From: an uncultured Cycloclasticus sp.
GTDB lineage: Bacteria; Pseudomonadota; Gammaproteobacteria; Methylococcales; Cycloclasticaceae
DNA: 64,000 bases
Assembly: GCA_913060865.1 (NCBI GenBank)
Contig: CAJXTU010000004.1
Location: 62,001-126,000, forward strand
Direction of reading: 5' to 3'
Shown here: positions 20,554 through 29,872 of the stretch, one piece after another
Layout of the letters: each line of letters opens with the position of its first letter
Position numbering within the stretch: the stretch's first letter is position 1
Notes under the pieces: generated by a model
What the model was told of the DNA's origin: nothing
The model's input: the letters and a program-made list of their open reading frames with translations, nothing else
The model's database searches: none
Program-made: the position numbers and the translations under genes

Positions 20554-20653
20554 TGCCAAATAAACAAGGAAAACCATTTTCTTAACTGCTTTTAAATCAT
20601 AATCCTTGTTATTATACCCCTTTAATTTAATTTACCTTAACTTTATCCACCTC

Positions 20654-21658
20654 ATGAGCAGCACAACCGAGTCTCCCATAACACCTAAAATTGACTTCAA
20701 AGCAATACAACAACTCATGGCCCCAGCCATGAATCAAGTAGACAAAAAAATTCTACGAGAGCTTAATTCAGATGTCGTTTTAATTAATCAAATTGGTTCT
20801 CATATCGTCAATAGCGGAGGAAAGCGTTTAAGACCAATGCTCGTTGCACTATCTGCCTGCGCATTGGGTTATGAAGGAAACGAACACACAACGCTGGCAG
20901 CCGTTATTGAGTTTATTCACACAGCCACGCTGTTACACGACGACGTTGTCGATGAGTCTGACATGCGTCGCGGCGACGATACCGCTAATGCTATTTGGGG
21001 TAACGCAGCAAGCGTCCTGGTGGGGGATTTCTTGCATTCGCGTTCATTTGAAATGATGGTCAGCGTTAACAACATGCCTGTCATGGACCTCTTATCTCAC
21101 ACCACTAATGCCATTGCGGAAGGTGAAGTATTACAACTACTAAACATCAACAACCCTGATACCAGCGAAACACAATACCTTGAGGTTATCCGCAGGAAAA
21201 CAGCTAAACTTTTTGAAGCCGCGACTCAACTGGGCGCAATACTTGCCAATAAAGACAACGATATCCAAATGGCTGTCGCCACCTACGGGCTTCACTTAGG
21301 CAATGCTTTTCAGATTATGGATGATATGCTTGATTACACAGCAGAGTTGGCAGAGTTGGGCAAAAACCTTGGCGATGATTTAGCGGAGGGCAAACCTACT
21401 CTACCGCTAATCCATGCCATGCAACATGGAACTGAACAACAAGTTAATTTCATTAAAGAAACCATTAAAAAAGGTGATCGAGACGCCTATCTTGATATTT
21501 TAGCCATCATTAAGTCTACTGGCTCGCTGGAATACACCGCAAAATTTGCTGATGAGGAAGCTCACAAAGCTATAGATGCCTTAAGTATTTTACCCAACAG
21601 CGACTATAAAAAGGCAATGGAGCAACTGGCCTTATTTTCCATACAACGCAGCTACTAA
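20654..21658 (+). CDS. ispB: All-trans polyprenyl diphosphate synthase (octaprenyl type)
   Basis: IspB builds the side-chain precursor of ubiquinone by adding isopentenyl units to farnesyl diphosphate. The first aspartate-rich motif is LLHDDVVDESDMRRG, the second is DDMLDY. Other stretches (GGKRLRPML, AEGEVLQLLNINNPD, GNAASVLVGDF) match E. coli IspB closely. I start at the ATG at 20654 (334 residues); the frame is open 16 codons further to 20606, but that stretch is hydrophobic without homology. No obvious ribosome-binding site precedes either. Its placement opposite rplU is conserved in gammaproteobacteria. The side-chain length cannot be read reliably. Confidence 0.94.
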   Translation: MSSTTESPITPKIDFKAIQQLMAPAMNQVDKKILRELNSDVVLINQIGSHIVNSGGKRLRPMLVALSACALGYEGNEHTTLAAVIEFIHTATLLHDDVVDESDMRRGDDTANAIWGNAASVLVGDFLHSRSFEMMVSVNNMPVMDLLSHTTNAIAEGEVLQLLNINNPDTSETQYLEVIRRKTAKLFEAATQLGAILANKDNDIQMAVATYGLHLGNAFQIMDDMLDYTAELAELGKNLGDDLAEGKPTLPLIHAMQHGTEQQVNFIKETIKKGDRDAYLDILAIIKSTGSLEYTAKFADEEAHKAIDALSILPNSDYKKAMEQLALFSIQRSY

Positions 21659-21760
21659 ACAATCGTCGTAACATCTAAATCAACTGACATTTTAACTATG
21701 AAGCCAACCAAAAGCGGCATGTTGCATGTTGCATCACACAACTTTCGGCGAATAGTTTGA

Positions 21761-21766
21761 TATAAT
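21761..21766 (+). promoter_or_regulatory. Candidate -10 box for the GAPDH gene
   Basis: A perfect TATAAT stands about 37 bases before the GAPDH start codon. The -35 region 17 bases upstream (CAACTT) is poor. Just upstream lie two tandem GTTGCAT units (within GCATGTTGCATGTTGCAT), which could be an activator site or chance. Confidence 0.4.
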
Positions 21767-21803
21767 TTCTTTTTTAACTTTAAAAAAATAACAGGTACTT
21801 TTT

Positions 21804-23255
21804 ATGAGTGTAGAGCAACACGATCAATATTTGGCTGAGTGGGAAAGTCGCCAGGAAATTGCTGAAAGCATGATTCCCATCATCGGCAAAATGTACCGCG
21901 GAAGTGGCGTTATCCTGAAAATTTATGGTCGAACTTTAATTAACGCATCACCCGTCACTTTACTTAAACTCCACCGTTATGTTCGTCAATTTGAAAAAGC
22001 CGAACTCTCCATTCATGATAGTTTCAAAGTTTTAATTGCCCTACAAAAAATGAAACTTGGGCCCGTGCGCATTGATTTAGGTATTCTAGCGGTTCAATTT
22101 AAGAATAATTCAGAAGGTTTACAACTTGAAGATTTCCTAGCCGAAAAACTTGGCGCTGGTATTCGTCAAGTTCAAGAACAATCAAGCTCACAACCAAGAG
22201 ATGTCGTTCTTTACGGTTTTGGTCGAATTGGCCGATTGCTAGCTCGCTTGCTTATAGAGCGAACCGGCTCAGGCAACAAAATGCGCCTACGGGCTATTGT
22301 CGTTCGCAAAGGCGGCGACAATGATTTGCAAAAACGCGCTAGTTTACTTCGCCGAGACTCAGTTCATGGATCATTTAAAGGCACTATTAAAGTTGACGAA
22401 GAAAACAACACCATTATGGCTAATGGCAATTTAATCCAAGTCATTTATGCCAGCCACCCAAAAGAAATTGATTACACGCAATTCGGTATTGATGACGCGC
22501 TAATTGTCGACAATACGGGCATCCGCCGAGACGAAGCAGAACTCAGCGAACACTTCCTATCAAAAGGTGCCAGCAAAGTGCTATTAACAGCCCCGGGCAA
22601 AGATGTAAAAAATATCGTCTTTGGCGTTAATACCGATGACATTAAACCCGAAGATAAAGTTATTTCTGCCGCCAGCTGTACGACTAACGCGATCACACCT
22701 ACATTGAAAGCAATTAATGACCAGTATGGCATTATTAAAGGACACGTTGAAACGGTGCACTCGTACACAAATGACCAGAACCTCATCGATAATTACCATA
22801 AAGGCGAAAGGCGTGGTCGTGCAGCCGCACTTAATATGGTCATCACTGAAACAGGTGCCGCTAAAGCCGTATCTAAAGCGCTTCCTGAGCTTGAAGGCAA
22901 ATTAACGGGTAACGCAATCCGCGTTCCAACACCCAATGTCTCCATGGCCATTCTTAATTTAAGCTTAGAAAAAGAAACCGATAAGCGGTCGTTAAATGAT
23001 TTCCTACGTGAAACCGCACTTCATTCATCCATGCGTGAGCAAATTGACTTCACCACCTCGACAGAGATTGTATCAACTGATTTGGTGGGCGCACGTAAAG
23101 CATGCACGATTGATTCTAAAGCAACTATTGCAACCGGTGACTCATGCGTACTATACCTTTGGTATGACAATGAATTTGGCTACAGCTGCCAAGTTGTCCG
23201 TGTTATGCAGAAAATGGCGGGGTTAGATTTCCCATCATTACCAACTAAAGATTAG
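21804..23255 (+). CDS. Glyceraldehyde-3-phosphate dehydrogenase with N-terminal extension
   Basis: The enzyme oxidatively phosphorylates glyceraldehyde 3-phosphate with NAD(P). Classical GAPDH residues occupy about 132-480 of 483: the Rossmann motif GFGRIGR at 138-144, catalytic Cys292 in SAASCTTNAITPT, the histidine of HSYTNDQN near 319, and WYDNEFGYSCQVV near the end. About 130 residues precede the dehydrogenase, a helical region with no motif I recognise. A group of GAPDHs of about 460-490 residues with this layout is known in gammaproteobacteria (for example Pseudomonas PA3001), and it is distinct from the 330-residue GapA. Whether it serves glycolysis or gluconeogenesis is not visible. 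It is monocistronic with a strong terminator. Confidence 0.88.
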   Translation: MSVEQHDQYLAEWESRQEIAESMIPIIGKMYRGSGVILKIYGRTLINASPVTLLKLHRYVRQFEKAELSIHDSFKVLIALQKMKLGPVRIDLGILAVQFKNNSEGLQLEDFLAEKLGAGIRQVQEQSSSQPRDVVLYGFGRIGRLLARLLIERTGSGNKMRLRAIVVRKGGDNDLQKRASLLRRDSVHGSFKGTIKVDEENNTIMANGNLIQVIYASHPKEIDYTQFGIDDALIVDNTGIRRDEAELSEHFLSKGASKVLLTAPGKDVKNIVFGVNTDDIKPEDKVISAASCTTNAITPTLKAINDQYGIIKGHVETVHSYTNDQNLIDNYHKGERRGRAAALNMVITETGAAKAVSKALPELEGKLTGNAIRVPTPNVSMAILNLSLEKETDKRSLNDFLRETALHSSMREQIDFTTSTEIVSTDLVGARKACTIDSKATIATGDSCVLYLWYDNEFGYSCQVVRVMQKMAGLDFPSLPTKD

Positions 23256-23273
23256 CCTTTATATTCTTTGTGT

Positions 23274-23303
23274 AAAAAAGCCCGCTCTCTAGCGGGCTTT
23301 TTT
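23274..23303. terminator. Bidirectional terminator between GAPDH gene and acs
   Basis: AAAAAAGCCCGCT, loop CTCT and AGCGGGCTTTTTT make a 12-13 bp stem with T runs in both directions. It serves the converging GAPDH and acs genes. Confidence 0.92.
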
Positions 23304-23371
23304 ATGGTTAAGATTTACAAGCTACACCCATAAAATATTAGCTTGTTGAACAAGGACTGACATCCACGTCA

Positions 23372-25315
23372 TTAAGCTTTATTAGGGCGGTTTTCAATAA
23401 GGTCATCAACCACCGATGGGTCTGCTAGTGTTGATGTATCCCCGAGCTCATCGATGAGGTTCTCGGAAATTTTACGCAAAATTCGACGCATAATTTTACC
23501 CGAGCGCGTTTTAGGCAAGCCTGGCGCCCATTGAATAACATCGGGAGATGCAATGGGACCAATTTCTTTACGTACATGATTAATCAATTCTTTACGCAAG
23601 TCATCCGTTGCTTCCACACCATCCATCAAGGTAACGAAGGTATATATACCTTGTCCTTTAATGTCATGCGGGTAACCAATAACGGCCGCTTCCGCCACGG
23701 CTGGATGAAGCACTAATGCGCTTTCAACCTCCGCTGTACCCATGCGGTGCCCCGATACATTAATAACGTCGTCAACACGGCCCGTTATCCAGTAGTCACC
23801 ATCTTCGTCTCGACGCGCGCCATCTCCAGGGAAGTACAAGCCTGGGTAGTTTGCAAAATAGGCATCAATATAACGCTGATGGTCACCGAACAATGTTCTA
23901 AACATACCTGGCCAAGGGCGCTTAATCACTAAAATGCCTTCCGCAGGGTTACCCAGCACTTCATTACCTTCGTTATCGACTAAACCGAACTCCACACCAA
24001 AGAATGGTTGCATAGCAGAGCCTGGCTTCAAATCGGTAGCACCTGGAAGTGGTGTCATTAAAATACCACCTGTCTCGGTTTGCCACCATGTATCAACAAT
24101 AGGACAGCGGCTACCGCCTATCACTTTGTAATACCATTCCCAAGCTTCTGGATTGATAGGCTCGCCTACACTACCCAGAATACGTAAATTACTTAAATCA
24201 CAGGCCTTTACATAGTCATCGCCTTTTGCCATTAATGCTCGAATCGCCGTTGGCGCCGTATAAAAAATATTCACCTTATGTTTTTCACAAACCTGCCAAA
24301 AACGTGAAGCATCTGGGTACGTTGGAATGCCTTCAAACATTAATGTCTGCGCACCATTTGCTAACGGGCCATAGACGATATAAGAGTGTCCTGTCACCCA
24401 GCCGACATCAGCGGTACACCAATAAATATCACCCTCATGATAATCAAAGACGTATTTGTGCGACATCGCAGCATGTAATAAGTAGCCACCTGTTGTGTGT
24501 AAAACACCTTTCGGTTTACCTGTCGAACCCGACGTATACAAAATAAATAAGGGGTCTTCTGAATCCATTTCTTCGGGCGGGCAGTCATCTGATGCCTTTT
24601 CAAGTAAATCGTGATACCAAACATCTCGACCTTCCGTCCACTCAACCGCACCACCTGTACGCTTCACAACCACCACAGATTTTACTAAAGGGCAGCTTTC
24701 AAGTGCCTTATCAGCATTCGCTTTTAGTGGAACAGCTTTACCTCCACGCATACTTTCATCAGTGACAATAATAATTTCTGCTTCAGAATCGACAATTCGA
24801 TCCTTTAAAGCATCTGCTGAAAACCCTCCAAAAACAATCAAGTGCACCGCGCCAATTCTGGCACACGCAAGCATTGCAATGGCCGCTTCTGCAACCATTG
24901 GCATGTAAATACAAACACGATCACCTTTTTTAACACCACGAGCTTTTAGCCCATTCGCAAAACGGCACACTTCTGCATGTAGTTCTTTATAGGTATACGT
25001 TTTATCTACTGTTGGGTCATCACTTTCCCAGATAATAGCAGGCTGATTACCACGAGTTTCTAAATGTCTATCTAAACAATTCACACTCACGTTAAGTTTG
25101 CCGCCTTCAAACCACTTAACTTCGCCTTTTCGAAAGTCATAATCAACGGTGCTCGTCCATTGTTTCGACCACGTTAAAAACTCGTTTGCTTTTTCATCCC
25201 AAAAGTCATTTGTATCTTCGATTGAGCGCTTGTATTCAGTCTCGTACAGCTCTTTATTAATATGCGCATGAGCTGCTACTTCAGCTGGGACTTTATAAAC
25301 ATGGTGCTCTGACAT
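23372..25315 (-). CDS. acs: Acetyl-CoA synthetase (AMP-forming)
   Basis: Acs activates acetate to acetyl-CoA through acetyl-AMP. At 647 residues it has the usual length (E. coli 652). The adenylate-forming signatures are [19 protein letters not shown] near residue 265 and [19 protein letters not shown] near 520. The acetylation-controlled lysine lies in [14 protein letters not shown] near 610. A GAGGAAAG Shine-Dalgarno precedes the ATG. It is downstream of the acetoacetyl-CoA reductase on the same strand with a 70-base gap, so the two might share a transcript and link acetate uptake with short-chain acyl-CoA metabolism. Confidence 0.96.
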   Translation of the reverse strand: MSEHHVYKVPAEVAAHAHINKELYETEYKRSIEDTNDFWDEKANEFLTWSKQWTSTVDYDFRKGEVKWFEGGKLNVSVNCLDRHLETRGNQPAIIWESDDPTVDKTYTYKELHAEVCRFANGLKARGVKKGDRVCIYMPMVAEAAIAMLACARIGAVHLIVFGGFSADALKDRIVDSEAEIIIVTDESMRGGKAVPLKANADKALESCPLVKSVVVVKRTGGAVEWTEGRDVWYHDLLEKASDDCPPEEMDSEDPLFILYTSGSTGKPKGVLHTTGGYLLHAAMSHKYVFDYHEGDIYWCTADVGWVTGHSYIVYGPLANGAQTLMFEGIPTYPDASRFWQVCEKHKVNIFYTAPTAIRALMAKGDDYVKACDLSNLRILGSVGEPINPEAWEWYYKVIGGSRCPIVDTWWQTETGGILMTPLPGATDLKPGSAMQPFFGVEFGLVDNEGNEVLGNPAEGILVIKRPWPGMFRTLFGDHQRYIDAYFANYPGLYFPGDGARRDEDGDYWITGRVDDVINVSGHRMGTAEVESALVLHPAVAEAAVIGYPHDIKGQGIYTFVTLMDGVEATDDLRKELINHVRKEIGPIASPDVIQWAPGLPKTRSGKIMRRILRKISENLIDELGDTSTLADPSVVDDLIENRPNKA

Positions 25316-25385
25316 CTAATCTTTCCTCGTTTGTAAATTTAATTTTTTCAAAAAAAAGCGGCTTTAAAAACCCCTTTTATGGACT

Positions 25386-26123
25386 TTAGTGCATAAACAG
25401 ACCACCGTTCATGCTCAAATCTGACCCCGTTGTATAAGCCGCAAGCTCACTCGCTAAGAATGATATACCGTGAGCAATCTCTTCAGGCTTACATAAACGC
25501 CCAACTGGAATACCATTTTCAATTTTATGACGAACATCTTCAGCAATCGCCATCACCATCGGTGTTGCAACATAACCTGGCGAAATAGTATTCACGGTAA
25601 CGCCTTTACGTGCCGTTTCACGTGCTAACGCTTTAGTAAAACCGTGCATACCCGCTTTAGCTGCAGAATAATTAACCTGACCAATTTGACCTAATTGACC
25701 GTTTACTGAAGAAACATTGATGATTCGACCAAAGCCACGCTCAACCATGCCTTCAAAAATTTGACGAGTCATGTTAAACACACTGTTCAGATCAGTATCA
25801 ATCACTGCATCCCAACGCTCAATGGGCATTTTTTTAAACATCCCATCCTTCGTAATACCGGCGTTATTTACCAATATATCAATAGATCCTACATTATCCT
25901 CAACCCACTTAATAGCAGCGCCACACGCTTCAAAATCGGTTACCGGACAATGAACTATCTCAATATCGAACCCAGCCTCTTTTTGAGCAATTTGCCACGC
26001 TTGAGCTTTTTCTTTGTTGTTATAAGCCGCTACCACTTTGTAACCATCCTGTACAAAACGTTGACATACTGCTTCCCCAATTCCACCTGTACCGCCAGTA
26101 ACTAATGCAACTCGTTGACTCAT
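25386..26123 (-). CDS. phbB: Acetoacetyl-CoA reductase, PhaB/PhbB type
   Basis: This short-chain dehydrogenase reduces acetoacetyl-CoA to 3-hydroxybutyryl-CoA, usually with NADPH, for polyhydroxyalkanoate synthesis. The cofactor site is TGGTGGIG at residues 9-16, followed by NNAGIT at 86-91. Catalytic Ser139, Tyr152 and Lys156 are in place (VSSVNGQLGQIGQVNYSAAK). The sequence VNGQKGQ/LGQ-GQVNYSAAKAGMHGFTKALA type and the end GSDLSMNGGLFMH are typical of PhaB rather than FabG. No phaA or phaC is next to it, so polymer synthesis needs genes elsewhere; a FabG-like role remains possible. Confidence 0.85.
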   Translation of the reverse strand: MSQRVALVTGGTGGIGEAVCQRFVQDGYKVVAAYNNKEKAQAWQIAQKEAGFDIEIVHCPVTDFEACGAAIKWVEDNVGSIDILVNNAGITKDGMFKKMPIERWDAVIDTDLNSVFNMTRQIFEGMVERGFGRIINVSSVNGQLGQIGQVNYSAAKAGMHGFTKALARETARKGVTVNTISPGYVATPMVMAIAEDVRHKIENGIPVGRLCKPEEIAHGISFLASELAAYTTGSDLSMNGGLFMH

Positions 26124-26200
26124 CCTCGTCCCCTTCAGAAATTTTATTTTTCATACCCAGATAAAGTGCGCAACAACTCAACCACCCTCTTGGTAGCTAT

Positions 26201-26222
26201 AGCCCTTTAATTTAAAAGGGCT
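26201..26222. repeat. 8-bp inverted repeat in the phbB / PilZ divergent gap
   Basis: AGCCCTTT and AAAGGGCT flank a six-base AT-rich spacer in the 285-base gap between the divergent genes. It is not followed by a T run on either strand, so it is better read as an operator or leader structure than as a terminator. The rest of the gap shows no confident promoter. Confidence 0.4.
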
Positions 26223-26408
26223 AACCCGATAGTGCCAAAATAAACATCTATTTACAAGTAAAAATACTTATGGCTGTCTATTGCCTGTATCGATTACACT
26301 GTCCGTAAGGAATCGCGCCTATTATTTATCAATCCACAAATACTTTTTGCACGTTTTAAGCTAAACTAAATCCAATAACTTCTTGTTCATTCGACAGCAA
26401 TTTTAACT

Positions 26409-26708
26409 ATGCCTGAATTATCTAATCATCGAAAATTTACTCGCGTGGATACTGAGTGCGACATAAATTACACCCACCCAAACACTGGCTTAAAAGGCAT
26501 CGCTAGCAGTATTAATTTAAGCGCAGCGGGTATCCTCTTTAAGGCAACAGAAAAGCTAACCTGTGGTTGCTCCCTAGAAATATCTGTAAAACCCTTTAAC
26601 CCCATCACCCCTCCGCTTCATGCCATTATTGAGATTATTCGTGTTACTCCCATTGAAAATAATCAATATGAAATAGCAGCCACCATCGAAGGCATTAAAG
26701 GCGTCTAA
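26409..26708 (+). CDS. Small PilZ-domain protein
   Basis: This 99-residue protein is a single PilZ domain. The two c-di-GMP contact motifs are present: RKFTR near the N-terminus (R-x3-R, residues 8-12) and NLSAAGILF near residue 38 ((D/N)-x-S-x2-G). It therefore probably binds cyclic di-GMP and passes the signal to an unknown partner. There are no other domains, membrane segments or signal peptide. It is 22 bases ahead of the QueD-like gene and may be cotranscribed with it, although no functional link is evident. The GGEEF protein encoded at 37.3 kb could make its ligand. Confidence 0.85.
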   Translation: MPELSNHRKFTRVDTECDINYTHPNTGLKGIASSINLSAAGILFKATEKLTCGCSLEISVKPFNPITPPLHAIIEIIRVTPIENNQYEIAATIEGIKGV

Positions 26709-26730
26709 GCGTTAACTGATAGGATAAAAT

Positions 26731-27135
26731 GTGTACCGCATTACCAAAAATCTAAGCTTTTGTTATGGTCACCGCCTCATGAACCACCCCGGTAAATGCC
26801 GTCACCTTCATGGTCACTCAGCACGCGTAGCGATTACGCTGGAGTCGAACGAACTTAATGATCAAGGTATGGTTTGTGACTTCTCAGACATCAAGCAATT
26901 TGTTGGCGAGTGGATAAATAAAACCCTCGATCATAATTTACTATTACATAAAAACGACCCCGTTTTACCGCTTCTCCAAGAAGCGGGTGAGCGCTTAATG
27001 GTCGTTGACGAACACCCCACTGCTGAATTTCTTGCAAAGCTCATTTATGATTATGTCGCTCAAGGTGGTTTCCCTGTCGTCGATGTATCAGTTTGGGAAA
27101 CTGATAGTGCAAACGCTAGTTATTCAACCCGCTAA
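26731..27135 (+). CDS. queD: 6-carboxytetrahydropterin synthase / PTPS family (QueD-like)
   Basis: QueD makes 6-carboxy-5,6,7,8-tetrahydropterin from dihydroneopterin triphosphate on the way to queuosine. The zinc ligands His14, His27 and His29 appear in YGHRLM and HLHGHS, the candidate catalytic Cys23 lies in GKCRHLHGH, and WETDSANASY near residue 122 fits the pterin-binding end. At 134 residues it is slightly longer than E. coli QueD (121). It begins with GTG, preceded by AGGA at six bases. Other queuosine genes are not nearby, and PTPS paralogues with other roles exist, so the exact reaction is less certain than the family. Confidence 0.75.
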   Translation: MYRITKNLSFCYGHRLMNHPGKCRHLHGHSARVAITLESNELNDQGMVCDFSDIKQFVGEWINKTLDHNLLLHKNDPVLPLLQEAGERLMVVDEHPTAEFLAKLIYDYVAQGGFPVVDVSVWETDSANASYSTR

Positions 27136-27554
27136 TGCAACACACCGTTAGGCCAATTAATAAGTCGTTCTGCCTGCAAATGCTTTGCGAAGAAAACTAC
27201 GTGAAATTATTACGATTAGTGCCTAATATTAATCAAGGCGACTTCTCTAACGTAGCTATTCAAACGAATGTTCTCGCTACCGGGCCATTTACCTTTACCG
27301 CCTATATTCACCCAATAGCCAGTAACACACGGTCAGCAGAATCAGGTTTCAAATGTCGTATCTATCTTGACACCAAGTCGGTCGAGGTACTAAATATCGA
27401 CGCTTATTCAATACCGCATCAACAGCAAACGACATCGCCGAAAGCTATCTTAAACAATAAATGGGCGTTAAATTATTTTTTTGAAAAGTGGCTCTCCTTC
27501 CAATTAAACTTATCTCGCATCGCACAGCCTAACCAACAATCTATTAACGCTTAA
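27135..27554 (+). CDS. DUF1249 family protein (YqiB-like)
   Basis: The 139-residue product resembles the DUF1249/YqiB family of small cytoplasmic proteins with no known function. Characteristic parts are LCEENYVKLLRLVP near residue 17, a central beta strand region (FKCRIYLDTKSVEVLNIDAY) and the closing helix NYFFEKWLSFQLNLS. The E. coli protein has 140 residues. Its ATG overlaps the stop of the QueD-like gene (TAATG), so the two are translationally coupled. In E. coli the family gene lies near nudF and cpdA, which are not here. Confidence 0.75.
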   Translation: MQHTVRPINKSFCLQMLCEENYVKLLRLVPNINQGDFSNVAIQTNVLATGPFTFTAYIHPIASNTRSAESGFKCRIYLDTKSVEVLNIDAYSIPHQQQTTSPKAILNNKWALNYFFEKWLSFQLNLSRIAQPNQQSINA

Positions 27555-27562
27555 ATGACACT

Positions 27563-28894
27563 TTAAACCTTCTTACTTAGCTTAAATACCACTGGGCTTA
27601 ATAACAACAAGGCCACCAAATTAGGTATCGCCATCAAACCATTTAATACATCGGCCAATAACCATAGAAAGTTTAAATCCATGACAGCACCAACTGGAAT
27701 CGCCAACACCCACGCGATTCTATACCACCGAATAACACCTACACCTATAATATATTCAGCACATCGCTCACCATAATAGCTCCAACCCAATAACGTTGTG
27801 AGTGCAAAGATAGCTAAGCCAAAGCTCACGACATACTCACCATAGCCTGGCAAACCCATGCTAAAGGCATAAGCAGACAATGATGCGCCCGTCTCTCCGC
27901 TCGTCCAGCTGCCCGTTAGAATAATAACCAGTGCGGTCATCGTACAAACAATAATGGTATCTATGAATGTCCCCAACATGGCAATTTTACCTTGCCGTAC
28001 TGGGTTGTTTGTTTTTGCAGCCGCATGCGCAATTGGCGCGGTTCCCAACCCAGCTTCGTTAGAAAAAACGCCTCTGGCAACACCAAAACGAATAGCCGCC
28101 ATAATGCCCGCACCTGCAAAACCACCTGCTGCAGCTGTGCCCGTAAACGCATCAGTAACTATCAACTGAAGGGCTACTGGCACCGAGTCTATGCGCTGAA
28201 TGATAATAATGCTGGCACCAATAACATAAGCAACGCCCATAAATGGAACTAACTTGGAGGCCACATTACCGATCCGCTTAATACCACCGACAAGTACAGC
28301 ATAAACAACAACAGCCATCACCAAACCTGTTTGCCAAGCAGGCACGCCAAGCGTACTACTCAAAGCATCAGCGACTGAGTTTGCTTGAATGGTATTGCCG
28401 ATACCAAATGCTGCTATTGCGCCAAATAAGGAAAACAAAAAACCTAACCATTGCCAATGCTTACCCAACCCGTTCTTAATGTAATACATTGGACCACCCA
28501 CATAAGCACCTCGCTCATCAACTTCACGATAGTTAACGGCTAGTACAGCTTCGGCATATTTTGTGGCCATGCCAACTAGAGCCGTTAACCACATCCAAAA
28601 AATAGCACCCGGCCCACCTAAAAAAATCGCCGTTGCCACGCCGGCAATATTGCCGGTGCCAATAGTTGCTGCTAATGATGTCATCAACGCATTAAATGGG
28701 CTAATCTCTCCCGCCTCTAAATCATTACTAGTACGCCCCCGCCATAGTAATGAAAAGGCTGCTGGGATTTGGCGGATTGGCAAAAAAAACAGCCCCAACA
28801 TTAAATAAACGCCCGTTCCTAGCAACAACGCTAGAATAACCGGGCCCCAAACAAAACTACTGATTGAATTAAGTACTTGTGTTAATGTTTCCAT
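27563..28894 (-). CDS. Alanine/glycine:cation symporter, AGCS family
   Basis: This is a sodium-coupled amino-acid importer with about ten or eleven membrane helices. Diagnostic AGCS stretches are ATIGTGNIAGVATAIFLGGPGAIFWMW (seen as separate motifs GTGNIAGVA and GPGAIFWMW), KYAEAVLAVNYRE, GGPMYYI, GVFSNEAGLGTAPIAHAAA and WSYYGERCAEY. I prefer the ATG at 28894 (METLTQVL, 444 residues) over the more distant TTG at 28954, because it fits the family N-terminus; neither has a good Shine-Dalgarno. The substrate is probably alanine or glycine. It converges on the DUF1249 gene with eight bases between. Confidence 0.9.
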   Translation of the reverse strand: METLTQVLNSISSFVWGPVILALLLGTGVYLMLGLFFLPIRQIPAAFSLLWRGRTSNDLEAGEISPFNALMTSLAATIGTGNIAGVATAIFLGGPGAIFWMWLTALVGMATKYAEAVLAVNYREVDERGAYVGGPMYYIKNGLGKHWQWLGFLFSLFGAIAAFGIGNTIQANSVADALSSTLGVPAWQTGLVMAVVVYAVLVGGIKRIGNVASKLVPFMGVAYVIGASIIIIQRIDSVPVALQLIVTDAFTGTAAAGGFAGAGIMAAIRFGVARGVFSNEAGLGTAPIAHAAAKTNNPVRQGKIAMLGTFIDTIIVCTMTALVIILTGSWTSGETGASLSAYAFSMGLPGYGEYVVSFGLAIFALTTLLGWSYYGERCAEYIIGVGVIRWYRIAWVLAIPVGAVMDLNFLWLLADVLNGLMAIPNLVALLLLSPVVFKLSKKV

Positions 28895-28973
28895 AATTTT
28901 TATAAACAGCAATAAGAGTTCGTTATTATTGGCGAATAAGCCACGGCAATTCAAAATTTAAGACCGTTTGTAA

Positions 28974-29022
28974 CAGTCAAATCATTAAATTTGACTGCAT
29001 TATTACAGTTTAATCAGTCAAT
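28974..29022. promoter_or_regulatory. Inverted and direct CAGTCAAAT repeats, probable operator
   Basis: CAGTCAAAT (28974-28982) and ATTTGACTG (28989-28997) form a perfect 9-bp inverted repeat with a six-base spacer. A third half-site, CAGTCAAT, follows at 29015-29022. The array lies 80 bases before the symporter start and about 100 bases before the CDGSH gene, a placement suited to a regulator of either. The regulator is unknown. Confidence 0.5.
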
Positions 29023-29117
29023 AGTTAAGTTTCACATAACAATAAGTTCACGTCCCTTATCTTTACAAGGTCAATGCATTAACCTATTCAATTCATTTAA
29101 CACTAAAGGTATCTACT

Positions 29118-29345
29118 ATGTACAACAAACAATCCCCTTACTCAGTCAACGTAAAAAAAGATGAGGAAGTTTATATCTGCCAGTGCGGAAAAACATTAGA
29201 CGCTCCGCATTGTGATGGCAGCCACAAACAAACTGAAGGCATTAGACCCTTAGTTCATATTGCTAAAAAAGATGGTGAAGTATACGTCTGTGGATGTGGA
29301 AAATCATCTAACATGCCTTGGTGCGATGGAAGCCACAATCATTAA
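29118..29345 (+). CDS. Double CDGSH iron-sulfur domain protein
   Basis: The 75 residues hold two copies of the CDGSH [2Fe-2S] motif: CQCGKTLDAPHCDGSH and CGCGKSSNMPWCDGSH, each with the three cysteines and one histidine that bind the cluster. Each copy is preceded by a short beta strand (VYICQ, VYVCG). Such bacterial tandem proteins resemble mitoNEET-type redox or cluster-transfer proteins, but a definite role is not established. There is no membrane segment or signal peptide. It heads a run of four plus-strand genes; the spacing to the next is 15 bases. Confidence 0.93.
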   Translation: MYNKQSPYSVNVKKDEEVYICQCGKTLDAPHCDGSHKQTEGIRPLVHIAKKDGEVYVCGCGKSSNMPWCDGSHNH

Positions 29346-29360
29346 GAACCATTTACATTT

Positions 29361-29864
29361 ATGAGCCTTCTAAGCGATTTTTTCGATTCTGACGAGCTGT
29401 CAGATAATGCCATGTATTTTTTTGAGATGCATGGGTTTTTAACCAGCCTAGTTGTTCAACCCGGCGCTTTAAGTCAACAACAAATTCTTACTGAAATACT
29501 CGCTGACAATGTCGTTGATGCCACCATTTCTGAAGCTATTGTCAGCCTACAAAAAGACATTGAGCAAGCCTTATTAAATGGCGATTTTCCAACCATCTTA
29601 GGCGACGAAGATAGCGAAGACCCGCTGACACTTTGGGCATCTGGGTTTATGCAAGGCGTCTTCAGTCAAGAGGATCTTTGGTTTAGTTCTCACCCAGAAG
29701 AAGTGGCTGAGCTCACTTTACCCATTCTGAGTTGTTCTGAATTACTAGAAGATGATATGGACGACATCACGCTGAATGACGATTTAATGGACGAAATGGC
29801 TGAAAAAATACCTGATTGCGTCATTGACCTCTATCTCTTATTTAATAGCCCCGAGGGCGCTTAA
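29361..29864 (+). CDS. UPF0149 (YgfB/YecA) family protein
   Basis: This 167-residue acidic protein has the UPF0149 pattern: an early helix FFEMHGFLTSLVVQPG, a central DPLTLWASGFMQGVF, and repeated clusters of Asp and Glu. Family members are small helical proteins; YgfB in Pseudomonas affects ampDh3 expression, whereas most have no known role. The C-terminal SEC-C zinc motif found in some YecA proteins is absent. It sits between the CDGSH and DUF1853 genes, eight bases before the latter. Confidence 0.65.
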   Translation: MSLLSDFFDSDELSDNAMYFFEMHGFLTSLVVQPGALSQQQILTEILADNVVDATISEAIVSLQKDIEQALLNGDFPTILGDEDSEDPLTLWASGFMQGVFSQEDLWFSSHPEEVAELTLPILSCSELLEDDMDDITLNDDLMDEMAEKIPDCVIDLYLLFNSPEGA

Positions 29865-29872
29865 CTTAACCC

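Noticed and set aside
20606..20653. Upstream ATG of ispB
   Set aside because: The 16 extra residues are hydrophobic without family match and the ATG at 20654 gives a normal N-terminus.
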